A stretch of DNA of 34,551 nucleotides, taken from NCBI GenBank assembly GCA_016209325.1, contig JACQWJ010000011.1:1-34551 (forward strand), in the 5' to 3' direction. The notes under the pieces were generated by a model that was given only the letters and a program-made list of their open reading frames with translations, was not told the origin of the DNA and ran no database searches. Positions within the stretch are counted from its first letter, which is position 1. Each line of letters begins with the position of its first letter. Shown here piece by piece: positions 1-8,677 of this stretch. Position numbers and translations under genes: made by a program. Origin of the DNA: Candidatus Uhrbacteria bacterium (GTDB lineage Bacteria; Patescibacteriota; Patescibacteriia; UBA9934; GWF2-40-263).

Positions 1-97
1 CTTAACAAGGATGGATGCCATACCCTGCCAGTGTACACGGTTGGACAGAATTAGCTAGTGGTTAATTGGGGATGGTATAAGGTCCGGTCTCCGCATC

Positions 98-133
98 AAA
101 AATAGGTGAGAGCAGCTGCTCTCGCCTATTTTC
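98..133 (-). terminator. Rho-independent terminator of the PP2C-like/propeller gene
   Basis: A near-perfect inverted repeat (AAAATAGGTGAG / CTCGCCTATTTT) around the palindrome AGCAGCTGCT starts about 10 nt past the stop codon of the minus-strand gene. Read on the minus strand it ends in a U run, and it could also work on the plus strand. The arm GCTCTCGCCTATTTT recurs in the terminator near 27120. I see no gene in positions 1-97. Confidence 0.75.
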
Positions 134-143
134 ATTTTCTTGA

Positions 144-2405
144 CTATGGAGCGGCCAGGTGTGTGGCGTCGATGCGATACAGCTTCGGTCCGGCGAGGAG
201 GTAGACGGACCGTGAGGCCTCGTCCACGACCAGATCTGTCAAACCGACAAACGCGTCGCTTCGGTACTGGACGACGAACGCACCTGTTTCCTTTTCAAAC
301 ACGACGAGGCGTTGCTCGGCGGGATCGAGGAGGTACAGGAAACGGCTGTCCGCGTCGGTCCAGAGGTCGGTTGCGGAAGCGAGCGGTGGCTCCACCGCGC
401 CCTGGGTCCAGACGCTTTCCGTCCCAGCTGTGAAGCGCACGATCCTGCCGTCTCCCTTCAGGATAAATACGGTCCCGTCTACGGATAGGCTAACGGCGTC
501 CGAGAGGTCGGTCTGACGGGTCCGAATCCACGCGGCCGGAGCGCCGAAATCCGCTCCGCCGCGGGACTGAAAACGGAACACCTGCGACGTCTGACCCTCT
601 CCGCCCGCCTGGAGCGCGTATAAGCGGTCCCCGTAGGCGTACAGGTCGCGCCACGTCGCAGCGTCTCCCACGGGAAGGGTGAGCGAGGCGGATTGGACAC
701 GAACCGGATCGTCAGCAAGGAGGGAAGATACGCCAGGACGGTCGTCCAATACATACGCCGCGGTTCCCTGAGAAAAGGCCTCCTTAACAGCTCCCCCCGT
801 CTCGCCCGCGCCTTCCACGCGCCGCAGAAGCTTGGCCTGCGGATCCAAGCGGTAGGCGGATCGGTCGTTACCGAACAGGAAAATACCGCTGGGAAGGGAA
901 GCGATGGCTTGAGGGACGAACCCGTTTCCGACCACAGACGCATCCGCAAGCAGGGAAGGCTGAGGAATCTGAACGACGTGGCGCATTTGGTCGAGCATGC
1001 CTTCGAGTTCCCGACGCAAGGCGTCAAGGCGTGGTTGAACATCGGGAGACGGGGCCGCGACTTCGCCAAGGAGGCGCATGGCTTCCTGGACGCTCGTCCG
1101 AGCCTGAGTCTCGTCCTGATAGATGAGGGCCCCGGAAGCGCGGTCCCGTTCCTCCTCGACCCCATGCACGGCTTCCTCGAACGCGGACTGTATAGCTTGA
1201 CGACCATGGGAACGCGAAAGGGCGCCGATACTCGCGGAAAGCGCAATAATCCCGACCACCGCGGCCAGGAGAAGGTAACGACTAAGGAGCGGAAGCCGCA
1301 AAAAGGTCCGCGAAACGGAACGCCTCAACGCGTGTGCACGGTCTGCAACCTGTTCCTTTGTCTCTTGCCAGGGCGTATGACGGGCGTGACGGACGGTATG
1401 GGTCAACACGGTAAATAAGGAAACTCCTATGCGCGACAGGGTCTGGATAACACGACGGAGCGCCGGTAACCAGGAACCGCGCCAAGAAGAGGAAGCCCGA
1501 CCATGTCCGCGAACGGTTTGAAAAACACCGCGTAGGAAAGACAAAGGAAACCCAGGGAGGGGATCGGACAGGATACGATCTGTTTTAGCCTGTGTTGACG
1601 TCAGCTGGCGGAGGGAAGACTCAGCGGATGTCCGCGGCGGCGAGGGAGGGGAAGATGGGTGGGATGCGCGGACTTGGAGAACCAAGACAACAGTGTCCGC
1701 CTCGGGTGAAAGTGCGTGACGTACTTGGGCTGCCGCTCCCTGAGCGGGCAAGGCAGTCAAGATGTGATGGAGCTCTTCGGGAGAAACTTCCTGCTGAAGC
1801 GGACGGTTGGAAGCACAGAAGACATCTCCCGGATGCAATTCTCCGTTCAGCACGACAGCAAACGGCTTGTCCCATGAGGGGATACCCTGCTCCGTTTGAA
1901 TACCCCGGAACAGGTTAAAGACATGGTAACGGTCGTTTGGCAGCTTATGGAGGAATAAGGCTGTCAGCTCTCCCATGCCTGAAAAGCACAGCGAACGGTC
2001 AAAGGCGAGCCCGATCAAGGCGTGCACATCCCAACTGGAAGGAGAGGCGTCCCACACCTGTTCCCTGGCTGATATGGCGAGTTCTTCATTCAAGACATGA
2101 AGAAAGGTCTCAAAGGCATGTTGAAGCTCATCGGAAGAAGACAGAGAAAGAGTGGAGGTAAATTCCTCCAAACGGCGAAAAAGAATATCCCGCATGCCAT
2201 TGGCCAAATCTTCTGCCTGAGGAACGTCAGAAGCAACGGACAAAATAAAAAACGCGCATCCCTGCTCATGTTGGAATGTTTTAACCGCATGTGAGAGAAG
2301 AGACGAGGCCGCCTCCTCCATGGCGCCCATCTTTAACTGCAACGGCTCGTCCATAAAAATCCGGGAAAACGGCGTATTGCCAATACAGACAAATTTCGTG
2401 TACAT
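144..2405 (-). CDS. Membrane protein with PP2C-like N-terminal domain and extracytoplasmic propeller-like domain
   Basis: About 753 aa from ATG 2405. Residues ~20-245 resemble a PP2C/SpoIIE-type phosphatase fold in pattern: a GMGELTALFLHK strand like the GDSR..LYR strand, then LHPGDVFCASN and SPEELHHIL, ending in DTVVLVLQV. The metal-binding aspartates are not apparent, so it is probably a pseudophosphatase. A basic, low-complexity linker (~250-370) leads to one TM helix (~376-397, LLLAAVVGIIALSASIGAL). A helical stretch (~400-480) and repeated beta-strand units follow (e.g. SVDGTVFILKGDGRIVRF, SRFLYLLDPAEQRLVVFE), suggesting an NHL/YVTN-type propeller outside the membrane. The inferred topology is N-in, C-out. 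Start uncertainty: a TATAAT on this strand overlaps ATG 2405, so translation may instead start at ATG 2354 (MDEPLQLK). The function is unknown; a scaffold or sensor role is only inference. Confidence 0.75.
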   Translation of the reverse strand: MYTKFVCIGNTPFSRIFMDEPLQLKMGAMEEAASSLLSHAVKTFQHEQGCAFFILSVASDVPQAEDLANGMRDILFRRLEEFTSTLSLSSSDELQHAFETFLHVLNEELAISAREQVWDASPSSWDVHALIGLAFDRSLCFSGMGELTALFLHKLPNDRYHVFNLFRGIQTEQGIPSWDKPFAVVLNGELHPGDVFCASNRPLQQEVSPEELHHILTALPAQGAAAQVRHALSPEADTVVLVLQVRASHPSSPPSPPRTSAESSLRQLTSTQAKTDRILSDPLPGFPLSFLRGVFQTVRGHGRASSSWRGSWLPALRRVIQTLSRIGVSLFTVLTHTVRHARHTPWQETKEQVADRAHALRRSVSRTFLRLPLLSRYLLLAAVVGIIALSASIGALSRSHGRQAIQSAFEEAVHGVEEERDRASGALIYQDETQARTSVQEAMRLLGEVAAPSPDVQPRLDALRRELEGMLDQMRHVVQIPQPSLLADASVVGNGFVPQAIASLPSGIFLFGNDRSAYRLDPQAKLLRRVEGAGETGGAVKEAFSQGTAAYVLDDRPGVSSLLADDPVRVQSASLTLPVGDAATWRDLYAYGDRLYALQAGGEGQTSQVFRFQSRGGADFGAPAAWIRTRQTDLSDAVSLSVDGTVFILKGDGRIVRFTAGTESVWTQGAVEPPLASATDLWTDADSRFLYLLDPAEQRLVVFEKETGAFVVQYRSDAFVGLTDLVVDEASRSVYLLAGPKLYRIDATHLAAP

Positions 2406-2457
2406 TATACCTAAATCGATTCTAAGCGCAATCAATCCTGGTATAAACTGGTATAAA
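2404..2457. promoter_or_regulatory. Divergent promoter region with repeated GGTATAAA boxes
   Basis: On the plus strand CTGGTATAAA occurs twice in perfect tandem (2438-2457). Each copy is an extended -10 (TGGTATAAA) just upstream of the regulator gene at 2479. An inverted relative, ATTATACC, at 2404-2411 is the TATAAT -10 for the minus-strand gene. No good -35 hexamers are seen on the plus strand. The 10-bp spacing, one helical turn, and the adjacent winged-helix gene make an operator plausible. Confidence 0.5.
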
Positions 2458-2478
2458 GAAGAGGGGGCAAGATCTCGT

Positions 2479-3129
2479 ATGGATATCCCGAATTTTCGTC
2501 TTGAACAGCTGTTTGGTTCAAAAACACGTGCTCGCCTGCTGAGTTTGTTTTTGCAAAACGCGGACACCTCATTTTACGTCAGAGAACTGACCAGGAAAAT
2601 CGACGCCCAGTTGAATTCCGTGCGGCGTGAACTGCAAAACTTAGTCGACGTGGGAGTTATTATTGAGCAAGAAATCGAAAAGACCGATGCCCCCGCACGG
2701 CTCCTGTCCGACCGAAAGAAGTACTACCTCGTGAACCAGCATTTTCTCCTGTACGAAGACTTACGAAGTCTTTTCAAGAAAGTACAAATTTTGGTGAAAC
2801 AGAATCTTGTTCATGAAATCCAATCAAATGGCAAGATTGACTTCCTCCTGTTTACCGGAAAGTTTGTCGACTTTGATATTCCGACCGACATCCTGATCGT
2901 GGGAACCATCGACCAGGCAGTCCTGCAAAAGCTGGTTAACGGATTCGAAGCCGAGCTGGGATCCGAAATCAACTACACGCTCATGTCGCGGGAGGAATTC
3001 CTGTATCGCCGGCAGATCACGGATCGCTTCCTTTCCACCATCTTGGAGGGAAAGAAGGTCGTCATGATCGACGAGTTGCATGTGACGGATGCCGTATCGT
3101 CTCTAGGACCGGAAAAACGTTCCGTATGA
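2479..3129 (+). CDS. Winged-helix transcriptional regulator
   Basis: 216 aa from ATG 2479, which has the purine-rich GAGGGGGCAAG upstream as a possible ribosome-binding site; the longer ORF-track start has no such support. Residues ~5-75 form a winged-helix DNA-binding domain of ArsR/TrmB type (LFGSKTRARLLSLFLQ, then FYVRELTRKIDAQLNSVRRE and VGVIIEQ). The remainder, with FLLFTGKFVDFDIPTDILIVG and MSREEFLYRRQ, resembles the nucleotidyltransferase-like C-terminal half of similar CPR regulators, but no catalytic residues can be named. The stop overlaps the tsaB start (ATGA), so the two are co-translated. It lies just downstream of tandem GGTATAAA boxes and may regulate itself and the divergent gene (inference). 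Confidence 0.8.
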   Translation: MDIPNFRLEQLFGSKTRARLLSLFLQNADTSFYVRELTRKIDAQLNSVRRELQNLVDVGVIIEQEIEKTDAPARLLSDRKKYYLVNQHFLLYEDLRSLFKKVQILVKQNLVHEIQSNGKIDFLLFTGKFVDFDIPTDILIVGTIDQAVLQKLVNGFEAELGSEINYTLMSREEFLYRRQITDRFLSTILEGKKVVMIDELHVTDAVSSLGPEKRSV

Positions 3130-3539
3130 GGCTGCTCCTATGTGCGCAGGACATCCATTCCTTGGAGGTGGGGCTGGTGGGAGCGGATGGATGGAAATCC
3201 GGAAGACGGTTTACGACCCGGCCCGAAGAGGTTCTGGCCCGCGTGGAGGAATTTCTGGATACGGAAGGAACTTCGTGGAAGGAAATCGACGGGGTCGGGG
3301 TCGTGACGGGTCCGGGATCGTTCACTTCGACGCGCATCGCGGTGACGCTAGCCAACGGCATCGCCTTTGCCCGGAGCATTCCGGTCAAAGGCATGGAAAA
3401 CCCGAAACGAAAGGAATTGCGCGACTTGTACGGCACGGACCCATGGGCCGAGCCCTGGAAGGGTGACGCCAGTTTCGCGGTTCCCGTCTACGACCGGCCG
3501 CCGCACATCACGCCCAGGCGCCAACCCACGTTCGTCTGA
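3126..3539 (+). CDS. tsaB: tRNA threonylcarbamoyladenosine biosynthesis protein TsaB (short form)
   Basis: 137 aa. TsaB is the non-catalytic partner of TsaD in making t6A at position 37 of ANN-decoding tRNAs. The ASKHA-fold N-terminal signature is clear: IDGVGVVTGPGSFTSTRIAV then LANGIAFARSIPVKGM, matching the GPGSFTGLRIG..KGLA pattern of TsaB/YeaZ. The usual length is about 200-230 aa, so the second half is largely missing. It ends with PVYDRPPHIT, similar to the terminal segment of full-length TsaB. Such short versions occur in reduced genomes; a C-terminal truncation is the alternative. The start overlaps the preceding stop (ATGA). tsaC, tsaD and tsaE are not in the window. Confidence 0.75.
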   Translation: MRLLLCAQDIHSLEVGLVGADGWKSGRRFTTRPEEVLARVEEFLDTEGTSWKEIDGVGVVTGPGSFTSTRIAVTLANGIAFARSIPVKGMENPKRKELRDLYGTDPWAEPWKGDASFAVPVYDRPPHITPRRQPTFV

Positions 3540-3570
3540 CCCTTTGCTTTTTTCTTTTGTCCCAACCCGT

Positions 3571-4278
3571 ATGCCTTCATCGCTCGATCTCGCCTTCGTC
3601 CAAGGGACGGTGTTTGCCTTCTGGCAGTCCCTCCTCGGCTTTGCTCCCCGCCTAGCGGGAGCGGTCCTCGTCTGCGCCGTCGGTCTGGCAGCGGCCGTCG
3701 TGCTGCAGCGCGTGATCCGCCAAGTCCTGTGTCTCTTAAACGTCGACGGCCTGGCCAAGCGCTTCGAGATCCCTCAGGCCTTCGCACGCCAGGGTATTCC
3801 CCTCGATATCGCGAAATTCCTCGGATGGGTGGTGAAGTGGCTTGTCCTGGTCGCAGCACTCGTCACAGCCACGGACATTCTGGGCTGGGAACAGGTCACC
3901 ACCTTCTTGACGCAAGTCATGCTCTACGTCCCGAATGTGCTCATTGCGGCAGGCATTCTTCTTGGCGGGATGTTCCTCGCCACCGTCGCCGAACGGGTCG
4001 TCCGCTCTACCGCGGAGACCGCTGGCGTGGGATCGCACGAACTCCTGGCCGGGGTGGCACGCTGGTCAATTCTCGCGTTCGCCGCCATGGCCGCGCTGGA
4101 TCAGCTCCAGATTGCCGAACAACTCATCCGTGTCCTGTTCACGGGCCTTGTTGCGATGCTGGCTCTGGCCGGGGGACTTGCCTTCGGACTGGGCGGAAAG
4201 GAACACGCGGCCCAGGCCCTCGATCGTCTACGGAAGGACATGCGGTCGCGCGATACGGAGAGAGATGCCCGCTCCTGA
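3571..4278 (+). CDS. Integral membrane protein with MscS-type conserved TM helices
   Basis: 235 aa from ATG 3571; the longer ORF-track frame overlaps tsaB and is not needed. Four to five hydrophobic helices are visible: FAPRLAGAVLVCAVGLAAAVVL, FLGWVVKWLVLVAALVTATDI, VPNVLIAAGILLGGMFLATV, LLAGVARWSILAFAAMAAL and LFTGLVAMLALAGGLAFGLGG. The last, ending AFGLGGKEHAAQ, is the hallmark of the conserved TM helix found in MscS-related proteins (PF05552 type). The beta and C-terminal domains of true MscS channels are absent, so it is a small TM-helix-only relative. Its function is not established. The glycosyltransferase begins 18 nt downstream, suggesting one transcript. Confidence 0.75.
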   Translation: MPSSLDLAFVQGTVFAFWQSLLGFAPRLAGAVLVCAVGLAAAVVLQRVIRQVLCLLNVDGLAKRFEIPQAFARQGIPLDIAKFLGWVVKWLVLVAALVTATDILGWEQVTTFLTQVMLYVPNVLIAAGILLGGMFLATVAERVVRSTAETAGVGSHELLAGVARWSILAFAAMAALDQLQIAEQLIRVLFTGLVAMLALAGGLAFGLGGKEHAAQALDRLRKDMRSRDTERDARS

Positions 4279-4296
4279 ACGGAAGATATTTTGGCT

Positions 4297-5805
4297 ATGT
4301 CCGATCCCGCTCGTGTCGGCGCATACGGAAGGCACCGGCTGTGGGAAGTCGTGCCCGGACTCCTGGTATGGACGACCCTCGTGCTGTCCATCGTGTTGTC
4401 GTTCGCGGTCCCGACGGCCGCGATCGTGTTCATCATCGTGTTCGACCTGTTCTGGCTGTTCCGGGTCGCCTACTTCACGATCTTTCTGTTCGCCTCCTGG
4501 CGGCGGTACCGCTGGACCGCCCGCACAGACTGGTGGGCAGAAGTGCAAAAGGAGCCGACGTGGGAACGGGTCCGTCATCTGATATTCCTCCCGACGTACA
4601 AGGAAGGGACGGACATCCTGCGCGAGGCCCTGCGCTCGCTCGCCGCGTCGCGGTACGACGCCCACAAGCTCATCGTGGTGCTGGCCGGGGAGGCCCGGGA
4701 CCGGGAACGATTCCGCGCCCAGGCCGCCGAGCTCGAGCGAGAATTCGCGGACGCGTTCAGTCGCCTGATCGTGACGGAGCATCCCGAAGACCTGCCGGAC
4801 GAGATCCCCGGCAAGGGCTCGAACCTGCACTGGAGCGCCACCGTCGTAAAGGGGATCCTGGAACGAGAGGAACCAGACCTCACTCCTGAGGACGTTGTCG
4901 CGTCTTCGTTCGACGCGGACACGACGGTCCACCCCCATTACTTCGCTCACCTGACCTGGCTGTATCTCCGGACACCGGACCGCCTGCACACCTCCTACCA
5001 GCCGGTCGCCTTGTTTTCAAACAATATTTGGACCGCAGCGGCGCCCGTCCGGATCGCCGCCTTTGGCACCACCTTCTGGCTCATGACCGAACTCGCACGG
5101 CCCGAACGACTGTGGACGTTTTCCTCCCACTCCATGCCCTGGAAAATGCTGCTAGACGTAGGTTTTTGGCAAAAAGACGTCGTTTCAGAAGATTCACGCA
5201 TTTTCCTCCAGGCCTTTCTGCACTATCATGGAAACTACCGAGTCACCCCGGTCTACCTTCCCGTGTCCATGGATTCAGTCGGCGGAACGTCCTACCGCGA
5301 AAGCTTGAAGGCGCTGTATCGACAGCAGCGGCGTTGGGCCTGGGGTGTTGAGCATTTTCCGGTCATGGTGAAAGCCTTTCGTAAGGACCCCCTCATTCCG
5401 CGGCGAAAGAAAATCCAGTACCTTTGGAACCACTTGGAAGGCATGTATACCTGGGCCACGGCCCCTCTGCTTATCTTCATCCTGGGACGCCTTCCCTTAT
5501 ACGTTACGGCCGGAAGCGAGTCGGCGCTGATCCAGGCGGCCCCGTTCACGCTCCAGTGGATCATGCGCCTGGCCATGACAGGGGTGTTCGTGTCCGCCAT
5601 CCTGTCGCTGACCATCCTTCCACCGCGGCCGAAGTCGGTCCATGCCTCGACCTGGATCGTAATGCTCCTGCAGTGGATGCTTCTTCCGGTCACGTTTGTC
5701 GTCTTCGGGGCCCTACCCGCGATCGACGCCCAGACGCGCCTCATGCTGGGAAAATATCTCGGCTTTAATGTGACAACGAAAGTGCGGGGAACGAAAAAAA
5801 CCTAG
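4297..5805 (+). CDS. Membrane-anchored family 2 glycosyltransferase
   Basis: 502 aa from ATG 4297 (TTG 4291 is the track start). Two N-terminal TM helices (~20-70) are followed by a GT-A domain: LIFLPTYKEGTDILREAL for the nucleotide-binding start, SFDADTTVHPHY containing the DxD-type motif, SEDSRIF for the acceptor/base region, and YRQQRRWAWG, the QxxRW motif of processive GT2 enzymes. Three or four C-terminal TM helices follow from ~residue 375. The architecture resembles cellulose/hyaluronan synthase-like transferases, so a cell-surface glycan role at the cytoplasmic membrane is likely. The sugar and acceptor cannot be told. It is the last gene of the plus-strand cluster, followed by a strong terminator. 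Confidence 0.85.
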   Translation: MSDPARVGAYGRHRLWEVVPGLLVWTTLVLSIVLSFAVPTAAIVFIIVFDLFWLFRVAYFTIFLFASWRRYRWTARTDWWAEVQKEPTWERVRHLIFLPTYKEGTDILREALRSLAASRYDAHKLIVVLAGEARDRERFRAQAAELEREFADAFSRLIVTEHPEDLPDEIPGKGSNLHWSATVVKGILEREEPDLTPEDVVASSFDADTTVHPHYFAHLTWLYLRTPDRLHTSYQPVALFSNNIWTAAAPVRIAAFGTTFWLMTELARPERLWTFSSHSMPWKMLLDVGFWQKDVVSEDSRIFLQAFLHYHGNYRVTPVYLPVSMDSVGGTSYRESLKALYRQQRRWAWGVEHFPVMVKAFRKDPLIPRRKKIQYLWNHLEGMYTWATAPLLIFILGRLPLYVTAGSESALIQAAPFTLQWIMRLAMTGVFVSAILSLTILPPRPKSVHASTWIVMLLQWMLLPVTFVVFGALPAIDAQTRLMLGKYLGFNVTTKVRGTKKT

Positions 5806-5815
5806 GTGCAAAACC

Positions 5816-5850
5816 AATAGGCGGGAGGCCCCCTCCCGCCTATTTCTTAT
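5816..5850. terminator. Bidirectional terminator between GT2 and clpB
   Basis: A 13-bp perfect stem AATAGGCGGGAGG / CCTCCCGCCTATT with a 3-nt loop, followed by TTCTTATT, sits between convergent genes and can end both transcripts. It shares the AATAGGCG...CGCCTATT ends with the terminators at 98 and 27102. Confidence 0.8.
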
Positions 5851-5857
5851 TCCTGTT

Positions 5858-8518
5858 TCACGACAACGCCGCCACTTTTTTTTCGGGCTTCGTGAGAAGA
5901 ATTTCGTCGCCGCGCGCCCCAATTTGGATGGTATCGTCTGCTTCGATTTCCCCAAGCATGATTTTCAGGGACAGGGGGTTCAGGATAAGGCTTTGAATGA
6001 CGCGCTTGAGGGGACGGGCACCATAGGCCGGGTCGTACCCCTTGTGTGCCAGCGTCTTCTTGGCAGCAGGGGTGACGACGAGCGCGATGCCTCGCTGCTC
6101 CTTCAGTCGTTCGGACACGCGCGCCAGTTGAAGCTCGACGATGTCCGCAATCTGGGCCTCTCCCAGGGAGTGGAAGATAATCGTCTCGTCCACGCGGTTC
6201 AAGAACTCGGGACGGAACTGTTCCTTAAGGAGACCCATGATACGCTCTTGAAGCTCGCGCTCCTCGCCGACGACCTCACCGCTACTGAAGCCGATCGCCC
6301 CCAGCGACTTGCCGGAACTGAGGATAACGTCGGAGCCGAGGTTGCTCGTCATGATGACGACCGTGTTCTTGAAGTTGACTTTCCGCCCCTTGGCGTCCGT
6401 CAGGCGACCGTCATCGAGGATCTGAAGGAGCATGTTAAAGGTGTCGGGATGGGCCTTCTCGATCTCGTCGAACAGGATGACCGAGTAGGGGCGACGCCGG
6501 ATGGTTTCGGTCAGCTGTCCACCCTCCTCGTAGCCGACGTACCCCGGCGGGGAGCCGATCATCTTCGAGGCCGCGTGGCGCTCCATGTACTCCGACATGT
6601 CGAGACGCACCAGGGCGGACTCGTCGTTGAACATGAAGCCGGCGAGCGAGCGCGCGAGCTCGGTCTTGCCGACCCCCGTTGGCCCGAGGAAGATGAACGA
6701 GCCGATTGGCCGGTTCTCCTCGCCGATCCCCGCGCGCGAACGGCGGAGCGCGTGGCTAACAGCGGTAATGGCCTCATCCTGGCCCACCACGCGCTTCTTC
6801 AGCTCGTCCTCCATGCGAGCCAGTTTGTGCATCTCCGACTCGAGCATCTTCGAGACGGGGATGTGGGTCCAGCGCGACACGACTTCCGCCACATCCTGCT
6901 CGGTCACAGCCTCCTTCAGGATTCCGCGCTCCCGCTGGAGCTGATGGAGGGCCTGCTCTCCCTGTCGCAGGCGGCGCTGCTCGACAGGAATCTGGCCGTA
7001 ACGAATTTCCGCGACGCGTTCCAAGTTACCCGACCGTTCGGCCATCTCGGCTTCCGCCTTTAACTTGTCGATCTGGCTCTTGGCCGCGTGAACCTCGGCG
7101 ATCTTCTCCTTCTCGTTTCGCCACTTGCCTTCCAAGGCGTCGGTTTTCTCGCGCAGGTCCGCAAGCTGCTTTTCAATGTCCTTCAGGCGTTCCTTCGACT
7201 CGGCATCCTCCTCCTTCTGAAGGGCCTTGCGTTCGATCTCGAGACGCATGACATCGCGTTTCAGGTGGTCAAGTTCCTCGGGCATGGAATCGATGTTTAT
7301 GCGGAGCGCGGAAGCGGCCTCGTCAATGAGGTCGATAGCCTTGTCCGGTAAGAAACGATCGGTAATGTAGCGGACGGACAGCTCACAGGCCGCGACAATG
7401 GCCGGGTCGGCAATCCGGACGCCGTGGTGGAGTTCATACTTCTCCTTGATCCCGCGCAAAATTGCGATCGTGTCTTCGGCCGACGGCTCCTCGACCACGA
7501 CGGGCTGGAAGCGACGCTCAAGCGCCTGATCCTTCTCGATGTGCTTTTGGTACTCCTTGAGGGTGGTGGCGCCGATCGTGCGGAGCTCACCGCGTGCCAG
7601 GGCGGGCTTCAGCATGTTACTCGCGTCGAGTGGACTGCCTTCGGACGTGCCGGCCCCGACAAGCGTATGCAACTCGTCGATGAATAGGATGATCTTGCCG
7701 TCGGACTCGCCGATTTCCTTCAGGACCGCCTTCAGGCGCTCCTCGAACTCACCGCGGTACTTCGTGCCGGCGACGAGCGCGCCCAAATCCAAAGTCACCA
7801 GCTCCTTGTTTTGCAGAAGCTCCGGGACGTCACGCGCCACGATGCGCTGCGCCAGTCCTTCCACGATGGCGGTCTTGCCGACGCCCGCCTCGCCGATCAA
7901 GACGGGGTTATTCTTTGTGCGGCGGAGAAGCACCTGCATGACGCGCCGGATCTCGGCGTCGCGCCCGATGACGGGATCGAGCTTGCCGGCCCGCGCGGCA
8001 TCGGTTAGGTTCCGACTGTACTTTTCCAAGGCCTGATAGCGGGACTCAGGCTCGGGGGAGTCCACCCGCTGCGATCCCCGAATTTCCTTCAGGGCCTGGA
8101 GTACGGCCTCTTCCTTGATCCCATGCACCTCAAGCAACCGACTCACGTGCCTGTTTCCAAGCAGGCCGAGAAGCAGGTGCTCGGTAGAAATGAAATCGTC
8201 CTTGAACTGCTTGGCCTTCTTGGCGGATTCCTGCAGCACGCCCGCCATCTCGGGAGATAGGTAGACTTGGGCTAGGTTGCCCGCAGGGACGGTTTCCGAG
8301 CGGGGCAGGGAATCGAGGATGCGTGTGACCTTCTTGCGCAGCACCGCGTGGTCCGGCACGATCTTCTGGACGACCGCGGACACGACGCCGTCGTCCTGGG
8401 CCAGAAGCGCGTGCAGCAAATGGATCGGTTCCAGGGCCTGCTGGCCGTTTTCCACAGCCACGTTATGAGCCTGCTGCAAGGCTTCCTGTGACTTGTGAGT
8501 AAAATTATTGGGTAACAT
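5858..8518 (-). CDS. clpB: ATP-dependent disaggregase ClpB
   Basis: 886 aa, full length. It is a hexameric AAA+ chaperone that extracts polypeptides from aggregates in the cytoplasm with the DnaK system. Visible parts in order: Clp N-domain (~1-150, [15 protein letters not shown]); AAA1 with Walker A GEAGVGKT (~205), LFIDELH and a pore-loop region with [11 protein letters not shown]; the long coiled-coil M-domain (~400-520, rich in E/K); AAA2 with GPTGVGKTE (~610), [18 protein letters not shown] pore loop and [11 protein letters not shown]; and a C-terminal small domain. The M-domain and the absence of a ClpP-binding IGF loop distinguish ClpB from ClpA/C. The start at 8518 lies just after a CIRCE operator, which implies HrcA control. 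Confidence 0.97.
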   Translation of the reverse strand: MLPNNFTHKSQEALQQAHNVAVENGQQALEPIHLLHALLAQDDGVVSAVVQKIVPDHAVLRKKVTRILDSLPRSETVPAGNLAQVYLSPEMAGVLQESAKKAKQFKDDFISTEHLLLGLLGNRHVSRLLEVHGIKEEAVLQALKEIRGSQRVDSPEPESRYQALEKYSRNLTDAARAGKLDPVIGRDAEIRRVMQVLLRRTKNNPVLIGEAGVGKTAIVEGLAQRIVARDVPELLQNKELVTLDLGALVAGTKYRGEFEERLKAVLKEIGESDGKIILFIDELHTLVGAGTSEGSPLDASNMLKPALARGELRTIGATTLKEYQKHIEKDQALERRFQPVVVEEPSAEDTIAILRGIKEKYELHHGVRIADPAIVAACELSVRYITDRFLPDKAIDLIDEAASALRINIDSMPEELDHLKRDVMRLEIERKALQKEEDAESKERLKDIEKQLADLREKTDALEGKWRNEKEKIAEVHAAKSQIDKLKAEAEMAERSGNLERVAEIRYGQIPVEQRRLRQGEQALHQLQRERGILKEAVTEQDVAEVVSRWTHIPVSKMLESEMHKLARMEDELKKRVVGQDEAITAVSHALRRSRAGIGEENRPIGSFIFLGPTGVGKTELARSLAGFMFNDESALVRLDMSEYMERHAASKMIGSPPGYVGYEEGGQLTETIRRRPYSVILFDEIEKAHPDTFNMLLQILDDGRLTDAKGRKVNFKNTVVIMTSNLGSDVILSSGKSLGAIGFSSGEVVGEERELQERIMGLLKEQFRPEFLNRVDETIIFHSLGEAQIADIVELQLARVSERLKEQRGIALVVTPAAKKTLAHKGYDPAYGARPLKRVIQSLILNPLSLKIMLGEIEADDTIQIGARGDEILLTKPEKKVAALS

Positions 8519-8533
8519 ACAAAGGTAAACGAA

Positions 8534-8560
8534 TTAGCACTCTTTATTATAGAGTGCTAA
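8534..8560 (-). promoter_or_regulatory. CIRCE operator (HrcA binding site) upstream of clpB
   Basis: TTAGCACTC-N9-GAGTGCTAA is an exact match to the CIRCE consensus, 16 nt upstream of the clpB start. HrcA binds CIRCE and represses heat-shock genes. The hrcA gene itself is not in this window. Confidence 0.95.
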
Positions 8561-8573
8561 TTTAAATCGTCAA
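8546..8573 (-). promoter_or_regulatory. clpB sigma70-type promoter overlapping CIRCE
   Basis: On the minus strand, TTGACG (8568-8573) is followed by a 16-nt spacer and TATAAT (8546-8551). The -10 lies inside the CIRCE spacer, so bound HrcA would directly block RNA polymerase. Confidence 0.75.
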
Positions 8574-8611
8574 GTGTCAGATGAGGCACCTTCCCACCAA
8601 GCACATATGCG

Positions 8612-8640
8612 TTGCGACAAACACCCTTTTTCCTTATCAT
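8612..8640 (+). promoter_or_regulatory. Promoter for the wecG-like/gltX cluster
   Basis: TTGCGA (8612-8617), a 17-nt spacer, then TATCAT (8635-8640), placing transcription start about 30 nt upstream of ATG 8678. This also argues against the TTG start at 8612 in the ORF track. Confidence 0.5.
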
Positions 8641-8677
8641 GGGGGGGAAGATCCCGAGCTCCGACATCATTTCTTCT

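Noticed and set aside
693-1418. 241-aa plus-strand ORF
   Set aside because: It is antisense to the PP2C-like/propeller gene; no recognisable domain.
5924-7063. 379-aa plus-strand ORF
   Set aside because: It is antisense to clpB and has no protein-like motifs or ribosome-binding site.
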